Positions 44,735-53,229 of a DNA stretch of 64,000 bases are shown one piece after another (the stretch's first letter is position 1; the number at the start of each line of letters is the position of its first letter). The DNA is taken from positions 830,242 through 894,241 of the forward strand of contig NZ_KL448323.1 of the NCBI RefSeq assembly GCF_000709345.1. The letters run 5' to 3'. Position numbers and translations under genes: made by a program. This stretch comes from Polaromonas glacialis (GTDB lineage Bacteria; Pseudomonadota; Gammaproteobacteria; Burkholderiales; Burkholderiaceae_C). The notes beneath the pieces are model-generated. The model ran no database searches. It was given only the letters and a program-made list of their open reading frames with translations, and had not been told where the DNA came from.

Positions 44735-45747
44735 CGTGCGGTTTTCGCCAAAGGGTTGTCGTGCGCCATGGCCGCTTCCCGGCCGGGGTCGCCCAGCGGA
44801 TAGTGGCAGCGCACCATGCCGTCCTGCCAGGCGCGCAGTGCCGGGCGCACGGTGCGCGAATGCTCGGTGGCGTAGGCGCAGCGCGGCGCGAACAGGCAGC
44901 CCGCCGGCCGGTCGTAGAGGCCGGGCACCATGCCGGGAATGGTCGCCAGCCGCACGCTGCCGTCGCTGCGCTCGGGCAGGGCGGCCAGCAGCGCTTCGGT
45001 GTAGGGGTGCTGGGGCGTGTTGAACAGCGCATGGGCGCTTTGCTCTTCCATGATCTGGCCGGCATACATGACGGCAACCCGCTGCGCCATCTCGGACACC
45101 ACGCCCATGTTGTGCGTAATCAGCACCAGCGCCATGCCGCGTTCCTTTTGCAGGCTGCGCAGCAGGTCGAGAATTTGCGCCTGGATGGTCACGTCGAGCG
45201 CGGTGGTCGGTTCGTCGGCAATCAATAGGCGCGGGTTGCAGGCAATGGCCATGGCGATCATTACGCGCTGGTTCATGCCGCCCGACAGCTGGTGCGGATA
45301 GGCCTTGAGCCGGCTTTCCGGCGCCGGAATGCCGACCTGCTCCAGCAACCCGATCGCCTGGCGCGTGGCGGCCTTGCGGTCCATGCCGAGGTGAAGGCGC
45401 AGCGTCTCGGTGATCTGGAAGCCAATGGTGAAACACGGATTCAGGCTGGTCGTGGGGTCCTGGAAGATCATCGCCACGTCCTTGCCGGTGAGCTTGCTGC
45501 GCTCGCCGTCCGACAAGCGGAGCAGGTCGTGGCCGGCAAAGCGCAGCTTGTCGGCGCGCACCCGGCCTGGAAATGCCACCAGGCCCATCAGCGCCATCAT
45601 GGTGACGCTTTTGCCGGAGCCCGATTCGCCGACGATGCCCAGCACTTCGCCTTCCTCCAGCGACAGGCTGACGCCGTCCACCGCATGCATCACGCCGTTT
45701 TGCGAGGGAAACTCAACGGACAGGTTTTCTATTTCAAGCAGGGGCAT
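44731..45747 (-). CDS. dppD: Dipeptide ABC transporter ATP-binding protein DppD
   Basis: 338 residues. Second ATPase of the heterodimer: Walker [10 protein letters not shown], signature [16 protein letters not shown], Walker [13 protein letters not shown], and the cysteine-bearing C-terminal end [19 protein letters not shown]. It follows dppC after a 133-base gap that holds a repeat, unusual inside an operon. Confidence 0.94.
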   Translation of the reverse strand: MPLLEIENLSVEFPSQNGVMHAVDGVSLSLEEGEVLGIVGESGSGKSVTMMALMGLVAFPGRVRADKLRFAGHDLLRLSDGERSKLTGKDVAMIFQDPTTSLNPCFTIGFQITETLRLHLGMDRKAATRQAIGLLEQVGIPAPESRLKAYPHQLSGGMNQRVMIAMAIACNPRLLIADEPTTALDVTIQAQILDLLRSLQKERGMALVLITHNMGVVSEMAQRVAVMYAGQIMEEQSAHALFNTPQHPYTEALLAALPERSDGSVRLATIPGMVPGLYDRPAGCLFAPRCAYATEHSRTVRPALRAWQDGMVRCHYPLGDPGREAAMAHDNPLAKTAR

Positions 45748-45752
45748 GGTTA

Positions 45753-45840
45753 AGTCCTCCCCCTTCTCGGCTCACTGCGTGTAGCCGGATCCCCCCGCTG
45801 GGGGCAACACCTGTGGCCCGGCGAAGCCGGTTCCGCGGTG
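45753..45840. repeat. GC-rich hairpin repeat, family B, between dppC and dppD
   Basis: CTCACTGCGTGTAGCC, then CCCCCGCTGGGGG, then GGCCCGGCGAAGCCGG: adjacent GC-rich hairpins. A related unit occurs at 55400-55480. Such elements litter Comamonadaceae intergenic regions (from memory). Within the dpp transcript it could modulate expression of downstream genes. Confidence 0.5.
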
Positions 45841-45880
45841 TTACTTGCGAAAAGGTTTATCGGGTTTACATCGGCCATAT

Positions 45881-46786
45881 TCATCGTTTGAGTTTGGGAT
45901 CGAACGCATCGCGCAGCCCGTCGCCCAGCAGGTTGAAGGCCAGCACGGTGATCAAAATGGCCAACCCGGGAAAGGTCACAACCCACCAGGCGCGCAGCAC
46001 GAATTCACGCGCATCGGCCAGCATGGTTCCCCACTCGGGCGAAGGCGGCTGCGCGCCCAGGCCCAGGAAACCCAGCGCCGCAGCGTCCAGAATGGCGGTG
46101 GACACGCCGAGCGACGCCTGCACGATCAGTGGCGCGGTGCAGTTGGGCAAAATCTCGCTGAACATCAGTCGAATCCGGCCCGCGCCGCTCATGCGCGCGG
46201 CGGTGACGTAGTCGCGCGAGGTTTCGGCAATCACGGCCGCGCGGGTGATGCGCACGTAATGCGGCAACACCACGATGGCTACGGCCAGCATGGCATTCAT
46301 CAGTCCGGGGCCCAAAATGGCGACGATCACGATGGCCAGCAGCAGGCTGGGCAGCGTCAAAATGATGTCCATCAGGCGCATGATGGCGATTTCAAAAATG
46401 CCCCGGAAAAACCCGGCCAGCAGCCCCAGCACGGTGCCGACCACGACCGAGATCGCCACCACCGCCAGTCCAATGACCAGCGACAGTCGCGCACCATGCA
46501 TGAGGCGCGACAAAATATCACGGCCGATGGCGTCGGTGCCCAGCGGATAGGACCATGCGCCGCCAGCCTGCCATGCCGGTGGCTTCAGGAACACGGCGCT
46601 GTCGGTGACATTGGGCGCATGCGGTGCCAGCCATGGGGCGAACAAGGCCACCAGCAGCACCGTCACGACGATGACCAGGCCCGCCACGGCGCCACGGTTG
46701 GCGCTGAAATAGCTCCAGAATTCGCGCAGCGGATGGGCCGGGGTCGGTGCTGCCGAAAGTTTGGTTTTTAAAATGGCCGTGCTCAT
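45881..46786 (-). CDS. dppC: Dipeptide ABC transporter permease DppC
   Basis: 301 residues from the ATG at 46786 (ATGA overlap with dppB). An N-terminal helix (GAVAGLVIVVTVLLVALFAPW), a periplasmic loop (LGTDAIGRDILSRL), then five helices with the EAA-type loop (TSRDYVTAARMSGAGRIRLM). The upstream open frame to 46945 is an alternate reading of dppB. Confidence 0.94.
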   Translation of the reverse strand: MSTAILKTKLSAAPTPAHPLREFWSYFSANRGAVAGLVIVVTVLLVALFAPWLAPHAPNVTDSAVFLKPPAWQAGGAWSYPLGTDAIGRDILSRLMHGARLSLVIGLAVVAISVVVGTVLGLLAGFFRGIFEIAIMRLMDIILTLPSLLLAIVIVAILGPGLMNAMLAVAIVVLPHYVRITRAAVIAETSRDYVTAARMSGAGRIRLMFSEILPNCTAPLIVQASLGVSTAILDAAALGFLGLGAQPPSPEWGTMLADAREFVLRAWWVVTFPGLAILITVLAFNLLGDGLRDAFDPKLKR

Positions 46787-47793
46787 CGCTGGTGCCTGAT
46801 GCGGGGATTGATGATTCCGTAGGTGATGTCCACCAGCAGGTTGACGGCCATGACAATGGCGCCCAGCAGCAAGATGCCGCCCTGCAGCACTGGATAGTCG
46901 CGCCGGCTGATGGCCTCGATCAGCCATTTTCCGACGCCGGGCCATGAAAAAATAGTTTCGGTCAGGATGGCGCCAGTGAACAGCACGCCGACCTGCAGTC
47001 CGATCACGGTGACCACCGGAATCAAGGCATTGCGCAGGGCATGAACGGCCACCACGCGCAGGTTGGACAGGCCCTTGGCGCGCGCGGTACGGATGTAGTC
47101 CTCGCCCAGCACTTCGAGCATGGCCGAGCGCGTCATGCGCGCAATGACGGCCAGCGGATTGGTGCCCAGCACAATCGTCGGCAAAATCAGGTGCGAGGCC
47201 GCCGACCAGAAGGCGCCCTTGTCGTCCGACAGCAGCGAGTCGATCAGCAGGAAACCGGTGGTCGGCTCAATGTAGTACTGCACCGACATGCGGCCCGACA
47301 CCGGCGTCCAGCCCAGCTGGACTGAAAACAGCAGGATCAGCAGCAGGCCCCACCAGAAAATCGGCATCGAATAACCCGTCAGGGAAATACCCATCACGCC
47401 GTGATCAAGAATGGAGTTTCGCTTGACAGCCGCAAGAATGCCGGCCGGAATGCCGATCAGCAGCGCGAAAACAATGGCACAAACCGCCAGTTCAATCGTG
47501 GCCGGAAACAGCGTCATGAATTCGCTGAGGACGGGTTCCTGAGTGATCAGCGATTTGCCGAGGTCTCCCTTGAGCACCCGTCCGATATAGATGCCGTACT
47601 GCACCAGCACCGGCTTGTCGAGGCCGAACTCCTTGAGCAATTGCGCATGGCGCGCCGGATCGATGCCGCGCTCGCCCGCCATGGTTTCAATCGGGTCTCC
47701 CGGCACCATGCGGATCAGGAAAAAAGCCAGCAGCGTCATGCCCAGGAAGGTGGGAATGATCAGGCTCAGGCGGGTAAAGATAAAGCGCAGCAT
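46783..47793 (-). CDS. dppB: Dipeptide ABC transporter permease DppB
   Basis: 336 residues, first gene of the operon. N-terminal helix SLIIPTFLGMTLLAFFLIRM followed by the family VPGDPIE motif, then the permease core with the EAA-type loop (EDYIRTARAKGLSNLRV). A sigma-54-like promoter element lies about 110 bases upstream of its start. Confidence 0.94.
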   Translation of the reverse strand: MLRFIFTRLSLIIPTFLGMTLLAFFLIRMVPGDPIETMAGERGIDPARHAQLLKEFGLDKPVLVQYGIYIGRVLKGDLGKSLITQEPVLSEFMTLFPATIELAVCAIVFALLIGIPAGILAAVKRNSILDHGVMGISLTGYSMPIFWWGLLLILLFSVQLGWTPVSGRMSVQYYIEPTTGFLLIDSLLSDDKGAFWSAASHLILPTIVLGTNPLAVIARMTRSAMLEVLGEDYIRTARAKGLSNLRVVAVHALRNALIPVVTVIGLQVGVLFTGAILTETIFSWPGVGKWLIEAISRRDYPVLQGGILLLGAIVMAVNLLVDITYGIINPRIRHQR

Positions 47794-47898
47794 GGTGGCA
47801 AATGATTAGCAAGTTAAGCCATGGCAAGAACTGGCAAATAACTGTTGCAACCGCAGTTGAGGGTGCATCAGCATCAAAGTGCTATTGGCCTGGCAATG

Positions 47899-47916
47899 CA
47901 GCAATAATTGCACCAA
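47899..47916 (-). promoter_or_regulatory. Sigma-54-like (-24/-12) promoter upstream of dppB
   Basis: Minus strand TTGGTGCAATTATTGCTG fits the RpoN pattern YTGG-N8-TTGCW, with GG and GC exactly ten bases apart. Transcription would start near 47889, giving a leader of about 95 bases before dppB. It is the only promoter-like signal I see in the 326-base gap 47794-48119, which otherwise holds only the SWIB gene terminator. No activator site was identified. Confidence 0.4.
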
Positions 47917-48073
47917 CAATTTTTAATCTTAGCGACTAATTTTCGGGCTGGACTCATTTCGTCGCGTCATTTCTCCTTGTTTACCCTATTCGCCTGACTG
48001 ATGCGGCGTGGCTGGCGGCTATCCCGAACAAACGGCGGGTCGAGTCTATGGATTCCCTGGAAAGCAGGCATAA

Positions 48074-48097
48074 AAAAGCCGCTGAATAGCGGCTTTT
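48074..48097 (-). terminator. Intrinsic terminator of the SWIB-domain gene
   Basis: Minus strand: AAAAGCCGCT, loop ATTC, AGCGGCTTTT plus two further T. It lies about 23 bases after the gene's stop; the symmetrical stem could also act on the plus strand. Confidence 0.85.
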
Positions 48098-48119
48098 AGA
48101 GAAATCAGTGCGCGTCCGT

Positions 48120-48515
48120 TTACTTGACGTGCTTGCCGATCAGCCCAGCCATTTCAAACATGGACACTTGCGGCTTGCCGAAAACGGCCAGCAGTTTTTT
48201 GTCTGCGTTGATCATGCGCTTGTTGGCCTGGTCCTGCAGGTTGTTGGCCTTGATGTAGACCCACAGCTTGCTGACAATTTCAGTGCGTGGCAAAGGCTTG
48301 TCGCCGACCACAGCGGACAATTCCGGGCTCAGGGTCAGCGCTTTCATGAAGGCTGGATTCGGTGTGCGCTTCTTGGCGGCCGGTTTGGCCGTTGCAGCCT
48401 CGCTGGCAGGGCTTGCTTTTTTAGCGGCAGCCGTTTTGGCGGGAGCCGCTTTTTTTGCAGCGACCGTTTTTTCTGGTGCCGCTTTTTTTGCTGGCGCTTT
48501 TGTTGCAGTTGCCAT
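48120..48515 (-). CDS. SWIB/MDM2-domain DNA-associated protein with histone-like tail
   Basis: 131 residues from the ATG at 48515. The first 55 residues are repeats of KKAAP/AAKK type, like histone H1 or bacterial HctB tails; the rest is a SWIB domain (PNPAFMKALTLSPELSAVVG through MFEMAGLIGKHVK). Related proteins occur in Chlamydia and many betaproteobacteria and are thought to bind DNA or chromatin-like structures; the role here is unknown. Monocistronic. Confidence 0.9.
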   Translation of the reverse strand: MATATKAPAKKAAPEKTVAAKKAAPAKTAAAKKASPASEAATAKPAAKKRTPNPAFMKALTLSPELSAVVGDKPLPRTEIVSKLWVYIKANNLQDQANKRMINADKKLLAVFGKPQVSMFEMAGLIGKHVK

Positions 48516-48755
48516 AATTGATTCCTTCTTGACAGTTGACGGATCGCCACGGGAAGAACGACTTCGCGATGGCTTGACGCATGCTACTGGAGAAAATCCT
48601 GTTTGAAAGCGGGAGAACACTTTATTTCCGGCCTCATGTGGAAGATTTACCTCTGAAAATCAAAAAATCAACGCCAGAGCGTCGAACTGAGCCGAATGCG
48701 GTGGTGCCGATGCCCTGAAAACCCTTCAACCCCTCTTCCTGAAAGCAAACCCGAA

Positions 48756-49268
48756 ATGGCCCTTATTTCTCCCCCCGCATTCGCGACCTGCGATCTTTGC
48801 GATGTCCATAAAAACGACTCTTCCGGTCAATTCCGGGTCCTGCCGCCCGTGTTCAGGGATTTCGGCGGCGTCGCCAGGTTCAGCGGGCCGGTGTCAACGG
48901 TCAAATGCTTTGAAGACAATTCACTGGTCAAGGTTGCGGTAGATTCGCCCGGCGAAGGCCGGGTGCTGGTGGTCGATGGCGGCGCATCGCTGCGCCGCGC
49001 ACTGGTCGGCGGCAACCTGGGCGCTGCGGCCGCCAGAAACGGCTGGGCCGGCGTCGTGGTGGACGGCTGCGTGCGCGATGTCAGTGAACTGGCACAGTGC
49101 AGCACCGGCATACGCGCACTGGCCGCCATGCCACTGCCCACCGAAAAAAGGCAGGAAGGGCAACGCGACGTTGCGATACAGATTCAGGGGGTATGGGTCT
49201 ATCCGGGCGACTGGCTATATGCCGATGAGGACGGCATGGTCGTGATGGCGTCGCCGCTCAAGGCATGA
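48756..49268 (+). CDS. rraA: RraA-family protein (RNase E regulator or HMG/CHA-type aldolase)
   Basis: 170 residues from the ATG at 48756. The RraA fold motifs GGASLRRALVGGNLGAAAA and GVVVDGCVRDVSEL are present. The second keeps the Arg-Asp pair that in aldolase members binds substrate and metal, so it may be 4-hydroxy-4-methyl-2-oxoglutarate/oxaloacetate aldolase rather than the RNase E inhibitor; sequence does not decide. No catabolic genes are adjacent. The 240 bases before it show no feature. Confidence 0.82.
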   Translation: MALISPPAFATCDLCDVHKNDSSGQFRVLPPVFRDFGGVARFSGPVSTVKCFEDNSLVKVAVDSPGEGRVLVVDGGASLRRALVGGNLGAAAARNGWAGVVVDGCVRDVSELAQCSTGIRALAAMPLPTEKRQEGQRDVAIQIQGVWVYPGDWLYADEDGMVVMASPLKA

Positions 49269-49286
49269 GGTACGCCAACGTCAGGC

Positions 49287-50102
49287 TCAGCTGTTCAGCC
49301 CCTTGTAGAGCATGTAGGCTGCCAGCAGATACAGGATGCTGGCGAACACCCGCTTGAGCTTGCCGACCGGAATGCTGTGCGCCGCCCTGGCACCCAGTGG
49401 TGCGGTCAGGAAACTGCACACTGCGACCACGGCCAGAGCCGGCAGCCAGATATAGCCAAGGGAGCCTTCGGGCAGGTTCTGCACGGTCTGCCCGCTGACG
49501 GCATAGCCCAGCACATTGGCCACGGCAATCGGAAAACCCAGCGCTGCGGAGGTGGCGACAGCATTGTGGATGGGAACATTGCACCAGGTCATGAACGGCA
49601 CGCTGATGAACCCGCCGCCCGCGCCGACCAGGCCCGACAGGAAGCCAATGAAACCGCCCGCCGCCAGCTGGCCGCCGGTGCCGGGCATCTGGCGCGTGGG
49701 CTTGGGTTTTTTGTCCAGGAACATCTGGGTCGCGGAAAAGCTCACGAACAGCCCAAAGAAAATCGCCAGGTATGACCCCTTGAGCAGGGCAAACACGCCC
49801 AGGCTGCCGATGATGCTGCCCACCACGATGCCCGGTGCCAGCCGCCTGACGATGTCCCAGCGCACGGCGCCACGCTTGTGGTGCGCCCGCACGCTGGAAA
49901 GGGACGTGAAGATGATGGTGGCCATGGACGTGGCAATGGCCATTTTCACCGACAGGTCGGCGGAAACCCCGCGATTGGCCAGGATGATGGTGATGAACGG
50001 CACCATCAGCATGCCGCCGCCGATGCCCAGCAGGCCGGCAAGAAAGCCTGTACACACGCCGAGCACGGCCAGTTCAACGATCAGCAAGGGTTCAAGCATC
50101 AT
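49287..50102 (-). CDS. TauE/SafE (TSUP) family membrane protein, second copy
   Basis: 271 residues from the ATG at 50102 (an ATG follows at 50099; an upstream GTG frame to 50198 lacks support). Eight or so helices with the two glycine-rich repeats (GFLAGLLGIGGGMLMVPFI and GFLSGLVGAGGGFISVPFM). Exports or imports a sulfur-containing or carboxylate anion. It is only distantly like the copy beside cysI and stands alone, so no substrate is suggested. Confidence 0.85.
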   Translation of the reverse strand: MMLEPLLIVELAVLGVCTGFLAGLLGIGGGMLMVPFITIILANRGVSADLSVKMAIATSMATIIFTSLSSVRAHHKRGAVRWDIVRRLAPGIVVGSIIGSLGVFALLKGSYLAIFFGLFVSFSATQMFLDKKPKPTRQMPGTGGQLAAGGFIGFLSGLVGAGGGFISVPFMTWCNVPIHNAVATSAALGFPIAVANVLGYAVSGQTVQNLPEGSLGYIWLPALAVVAVCSFLTAPLGARAAHSIPVGKLKRVFASILYLLAAYMLYKGLNS

Positions 50103-50249
50103 GGGCGGTAGCGGTGGCGCACCAAGGCCGCCGCCGCGTTCAGTTCTGAACGGCGGTGCCCGAAGCGATATGAAGAATGAGGTGTCTGCGAATGCCACCG
50201 GACCGTCATCCTGAACCGGGGTTCAGGTGGGCGAGGGCAGTCAGGCTTC

Positions 50250-50358
50250 GGGTTCGTCTGACGCGAGACGATCACACCTGTCTGACAATTTACCAAGCCC
50301 GTGCTCGTGGAGCATTGGTTCAAGGAAATATAAAGCCCGGCTCGCACCGCAGACAAAT
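50250..50358 (-). ncRNA. ssrS: Probable 6S RNA (short form)
   Basis: Between zapA and the TSUP gene the minus strand has a TACAAT box (50361-50366) followed by an RNA beginning ATTTGTCTGCGGTGCGAG. It folds like 6S RNA: an eight-base closing stem (TTTGTCTG with CAGACGAA) extended by GCGAG/CTCGC, a large asymmetric bubble containing TTATATTTCCTTGA, and a terminal stem ACCAA-TGCTC-CAC-GAGCA-TTGGT. Location downstream of zapA is the usual 6S site in proteobacteria. At about 108 bases it is shorter than the 160-185 common for 6S, so ends and identity need checking. Confidence 0.5.
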
Positions 50359-50409
50359 CCATTGTAGGCCCATACGGCGCAACGGTTGCCAGGCGAAAGC
50401 CCGAAAAGG

Positions 50410-50754
50410 TCAAGCCTTGAAATTCTGGCTGGCCAGCGCGGTGTCGAGCTTTTGAAGCAGTGACTGCAGCTGCGCCCGGGACGCTTCACTGGCGCCATCG
50501 GTAGTATCGGCCTTCGGGGCCGGCGACTGCAGGGCGGGTTCTGGCGGTGCTGGCGCAGGCTCCAGCAACTGGTAGGCCAGGTTCAGCGCCGCCAGAACGG
50601 CAATGCGGTCGCGGGCCTTCACCTTGCCGGCATCGCGGATCTTGCACATGGCCGAATCCACCGTTTCAACCGCTTCGAGCAGACGGGTTTCGCTGTTTTC
50701 CGGGCATCCCAGCATGTAGTTCTGACCCATGATCTGTACTTCTAGCTGTTTCAT
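50410..50754 (-). CDS. zapA: Cell division protein ZapA
   Basis: 114 residues. Binds and bundles FtsZ at the division ring. The globular head (KQLEVQIMGQNYMLGCPENS) and following helix (RIAVLAALNLAYQL) are the ZapA pattern; a proline/alanine-rich insert near residues 66-85 precedes the coiled coil. It overlaps the upstream small gene by four bases (ATGA). Confidence 0.9.
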   Translation of the reverse strand: MKQLEVQIMGQNYMLGCPENSETRLLEAVETVDSAMCKIRDAGKVKARDRIAVLAALNLAYQLLEPAPAPPEPALQSPAPKADTTDGASEASRAQLQSLLQKLDTALASQNFKA

Positions 50755-50999
50755 CGCGCAGGGTCCACAAAGGGGTTGACAACGGAGTCGGTGGTTTCGG
50801 GCAGGCGTTCGATCAGTGCATCGACGCGGGCTCTAGCAGCACTGAGCCGGGACCTGAGCGAATCCCGCTCATGCGACAGGGCGGTGACCTGTTCTCCCAG
50901 TTGTGCGTTGATGCGCTGCAATTCCTCGTAGCGCAGCAAAAGCTGCTCTACCCGTTCGGTAATTTGGTCGATGGGATCGATTTGGTGTTGGTTCGGCAT
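50751..50999 (-). CDS. Small coiled-coil protein, ZapB-like
   Basis: 82 residues from the ATG at 50999, coupled to zapA. Heptads throughout (IDQITERVEQLLLRYEELQRINAQL) make it a single long coiled coil, like ZapB/DUF904 proteins. In this position it probably joins the Z-ring machinery; the family call rests on coiled coil plus context. Confidence 0.75.
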   Translation of the reverse strand: MPNQHQIDPIDQITERVEQLLLRYEELQRINAQLGEQVTALSHERDSLRSRLSAARARVDALIERLPETTDSVVNPFVDPAR

Positions 51000-51049
51000 G
51001 GCACTTCCGATTGTAGGGTCAGGCGTATTTCGCCGCGTAGAATGCCCGC

Positions 51050-51310
51050 TGTTGGTGCTCGCAGCATGGTTCACATGCTGCAGTTCAACGGGAAGCAGGG
51101 GGAAGTCAACGCCATGCACGCCGAATCAAGCCGGCCGCAAGCGCGAAGGCCTCTAACCTGCGCTGCCCCCGCAACGGTAAACGGACGAATGCAGCGCCCT
51201 GAGCAAGTCAGGGCCGCATTCAGTTTTCATCATGAGCCACTGAGCGTTTTGAACACGCGTTTGGGAAGGCGATGAAAGCAGTTCCGCGAGCCCGGATACC
51301 GGCCAACAAG
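51050..51310 (+). promoter_or_regulatory. Cobalamin riboswitch (B12 element)
   Basis: The B12 box GCTGCCCCCGCAACGGTAA is at 51162-51180, preceded by AACGGGAAGCAGGGGGAA and followed by CACTG... GGGAAGGCG near 51261-51271 and AGCCCGGATACCGGCC near 51288-51303, all in the canonical order. It stands about 100 bases before btuB and should reduce expression of the B12 locus when adenosylcobalamin is plentiful. Ends are approximate. Confidence 0.95.
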
Positions 51311-51353
51311 GTGAATGCGCGCGTCCTTTTTCAGGGGGCTCCGCATTCGTGAC

Positions 51354-51393
51354 GCTCATGCACTGGCGGGGAAGCCGGTGAGAGCTTTTTTTT
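51354..51393 (+). terminator. Intrinsic terminator between the B12 riboswitch and btuB
   Basis: GCTC-(ATG)-CACTGGC, loop GGGGAA, GCCGGTG-(A)-GAGC, then eight T: an 11-pair stem with a small internal loop and a direct U-tract, 17 bases before the btuB ATG. GCCGGT of the stem is complementary to ACCGGC at the riboswitch 3' end (51298-51303), a possible anti-terminator pairing. This makes transcriptional attenuation the likely expression platform. Confidence 0.8.
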
Positions 51394-51409
51394 GTTGATA
51401 GCTTGACCC

Positions 51410-53227
51410 ATGAAAATTTGTATTTCCAACCTTCGCCTGGCCGTGCTGCCACTGGCGTTGACGCCTGCATTTCCTGCCTTTGCGCAAACCCAGCCGGCGC
51501 CGCAACTTCGCGAAACGGTCGTCACCGCCACCCGCACCGCCCAGCCCCTGAGCGACGTGGTGGCCGATGTGACCATCATTGACCGCCAGAAAATCGAACG
51601 TAGCGGCGCGGCGGGCCTGGCGGATGTACTCAAGCGCGTCCCGGGCATTGAAATGTCGCGCAACGGCGGCCCTGGCGCTACCACCAGCGTGTTCCTGCGC
51701 GGTGCCGAATCCCGGTTTACCGCTGTCTACATCGACGGCGTTCGGGTGGATTCGCAGGCCACCGGCGGTGCGGCCTGGGAAAGCATTCCGCTGGCGCTGA
51801 TCGACCGCATTGAAGTGCTGCGCGGACCGGCCGGCGCGGTGTATGGGTCGGACGCACTGGGCGGTGTCATCCAGATTTTCACCAAACGCGGCGAACAGGG
51901 CTTTGCGCCATTCGCCGGCGTGGGCGTGGGAACCTACAACACCCGCAAGCTGGACGCCGGCTTCAGCGGCGCCAGCGGCGCCTTTGACTATGCTCTGGGC
52001 GTGGCGCACGAGCAAAGCGATGGCTTCAACGCCCGCACGGTGCCCACCCAAAACCCGGATCGCGACGGCTACCGCGGCCAGTCGGCCAATCTGCGGCTCG
52101 GTTTCCAGGTCAACCGGGCGAACCGCCTGGAAGCCACTTACCTGACGAGCGACATGGACTCGGCCTATGACAACGGACTGGGCAAGGACGACCGCAACCT
52201 GCACGAACTGCGTGCGCTGGGGCTGAACTGGCAGGCGCAGTGGACCGATGCCTGGAGCACGCGGCTGTCCGTCACCGATTCAACCGACCGTTATGAAACC
52301 CGTCCTTCGCCCTATCTGACGACCACCCGGCTGCGCGGCTATACGCTGCAAAACGAGTTCCGCCTGGGTGCACAGCTGTTCACCGCAGCCCTGGAGCGCA
52401 AGGAAGACCACCTGGAAAATGCGCCCATCGACCAGGGCCGTTCGCAGAATGCAGTGGCGCTGGGTTACGGCTTCACTGAAAAAAACCACACCGTCCAGCT
52501 CAACCTGCGCCATGACAAGGACAGCGAATTTGGCGGCAAGACCACCGGCAGCGCGGCCTATGGCTACGCCTTCACGCCCGAATGGCGCGCAACCGCCTCG
52601 GCCGGCACGGCGTTCCGGGCGCCCACGCTGTACCAGCGCTTCAGCGAATACGGCGTGCCGACACTGGTTCCTGAAAGCAGCCGCAACGTCGAACTCGGCC
52701 TGCGCTGGTCTCAGGGCGCCAGCAGCGTCGGGCTGGTGGCCTACCGGAACAAGGTGAACAACCTGATCACCTTTGCCGGTGCCGGCACCTGCGCCTCGCC
52801 TTTCGGCTGCTACTCCAACACCGCGCGCGCGCAGTATTCCGGCGCCACGCTGACGGCCGCGCATGCCGTGGGCGGCGTCAACCTGGCGGCCTCGCTGGAT
52901 GTGCAGAAGCCGCGCGATCTGGCCACCGGCAAGTCGCTGGCCCGCCGCGCGAAACAGCACGGAACCCTGAGCGCCGACACGCGGGTGGGCAGCTGGCAGC
53001 TGGGCGCCGAAGCGCAGTTTTCCGGACGGCGCTTTGACGACGCGGCGAACACCCGGGTGCTGAGCGGCTACAGCCTGCTCAACCTGAGCGCCAGCACGCC
53101 CATCGCCCGGGACTGGACCCTGCTGGCCCGGGTGGACAACCTGGCCGACAAGCAGTACGAGCTGGCCCGCACCTATGCCACGGCCGGGCGTTCGCTGTAT
53201 GTCGGCGTGAAATGGGCGCCGCTGTAG
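51410..53227 (+). CDS. btuB: TonB-dependent vitamin B12 receptor
   Basis: 605 residues. Outer-membrane importer of cobalamins and cobinamides. Signal peptide cleaved near residue 25 (AFA-Q), TonB box region ETVVTATRT, plug domain (VLKRVPGIEMSRNGGPGATT, LRGPAGAVYGSDALGGVIQI), then a 22-strand barrel ending in the aromatic GRSLYVGVKWAPL. It is the first gene after the B12 riboswitch and terminator. Confidence 0.93.
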   Translation: MKICISNLRLAVLPLALTPAFPAFAQTQPAPQLRETVVTATRTAQPLSDVVADVTIIDRQKIERSGAAGLADVLKRVPGIEMSRNGGPGATTSVFLRGAESRFTAVYIDGVRVDSQATGGAAWESIPLALIDRIEVLRGPAGAVYGSDALGGVIQIFTKRGEQGFAPFAGVGVGTYNTRKLDAGFSGASGAFDYALGVAHEQSDGFNARTVPTQNPDRDGYRGQSANLRLGFQVNRANRLEATYLTSDMDSAYDNGLGKDDRNLHELRALGLNWQAQWTDAWSTRLSVTDSTDRYETRPSPYLTTTRLRGYTLQNEFRLGAQLFTAALERKEDHLENAPIDQGRSQNAVALGYGFTEKNHTVQLNLRHDKDSEFGGKTTGSAAYGYAFTPEWRATASAGTAFRAPTLYQRFSEYGVPTLVPESSRNVELGLRWSQGASSVGLVAYRNKVNNLITFAGAGTCASPFGCYSNTARAQYSGATLTAAHAVGGVNLAASLDVQKPRDLATGKSLARRAKQHGTLSADTRVGSWQLGAEAQFSGRRFDDAANTRVLSGYSLLNLSASTPIARDWTLLARVDNLADKQYELARTYATAGRSLYVGVKWAPL

Positions 53228-53229
53228 GC

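Noticed and set aside
44735..45436. N-terminal half of the long frame that includes dppF
   Set aside because: It is dppD read in another frame; the dppF start at 44734 overlaps the dppD stop as expected.
50139..50152. GTTCAG-TT-CTGAAC palindrome upstream of the TSUP gene
   Set aside because: Perfect but short, in a GC-rich stretch with no promoter elements; too weak to call an operator.
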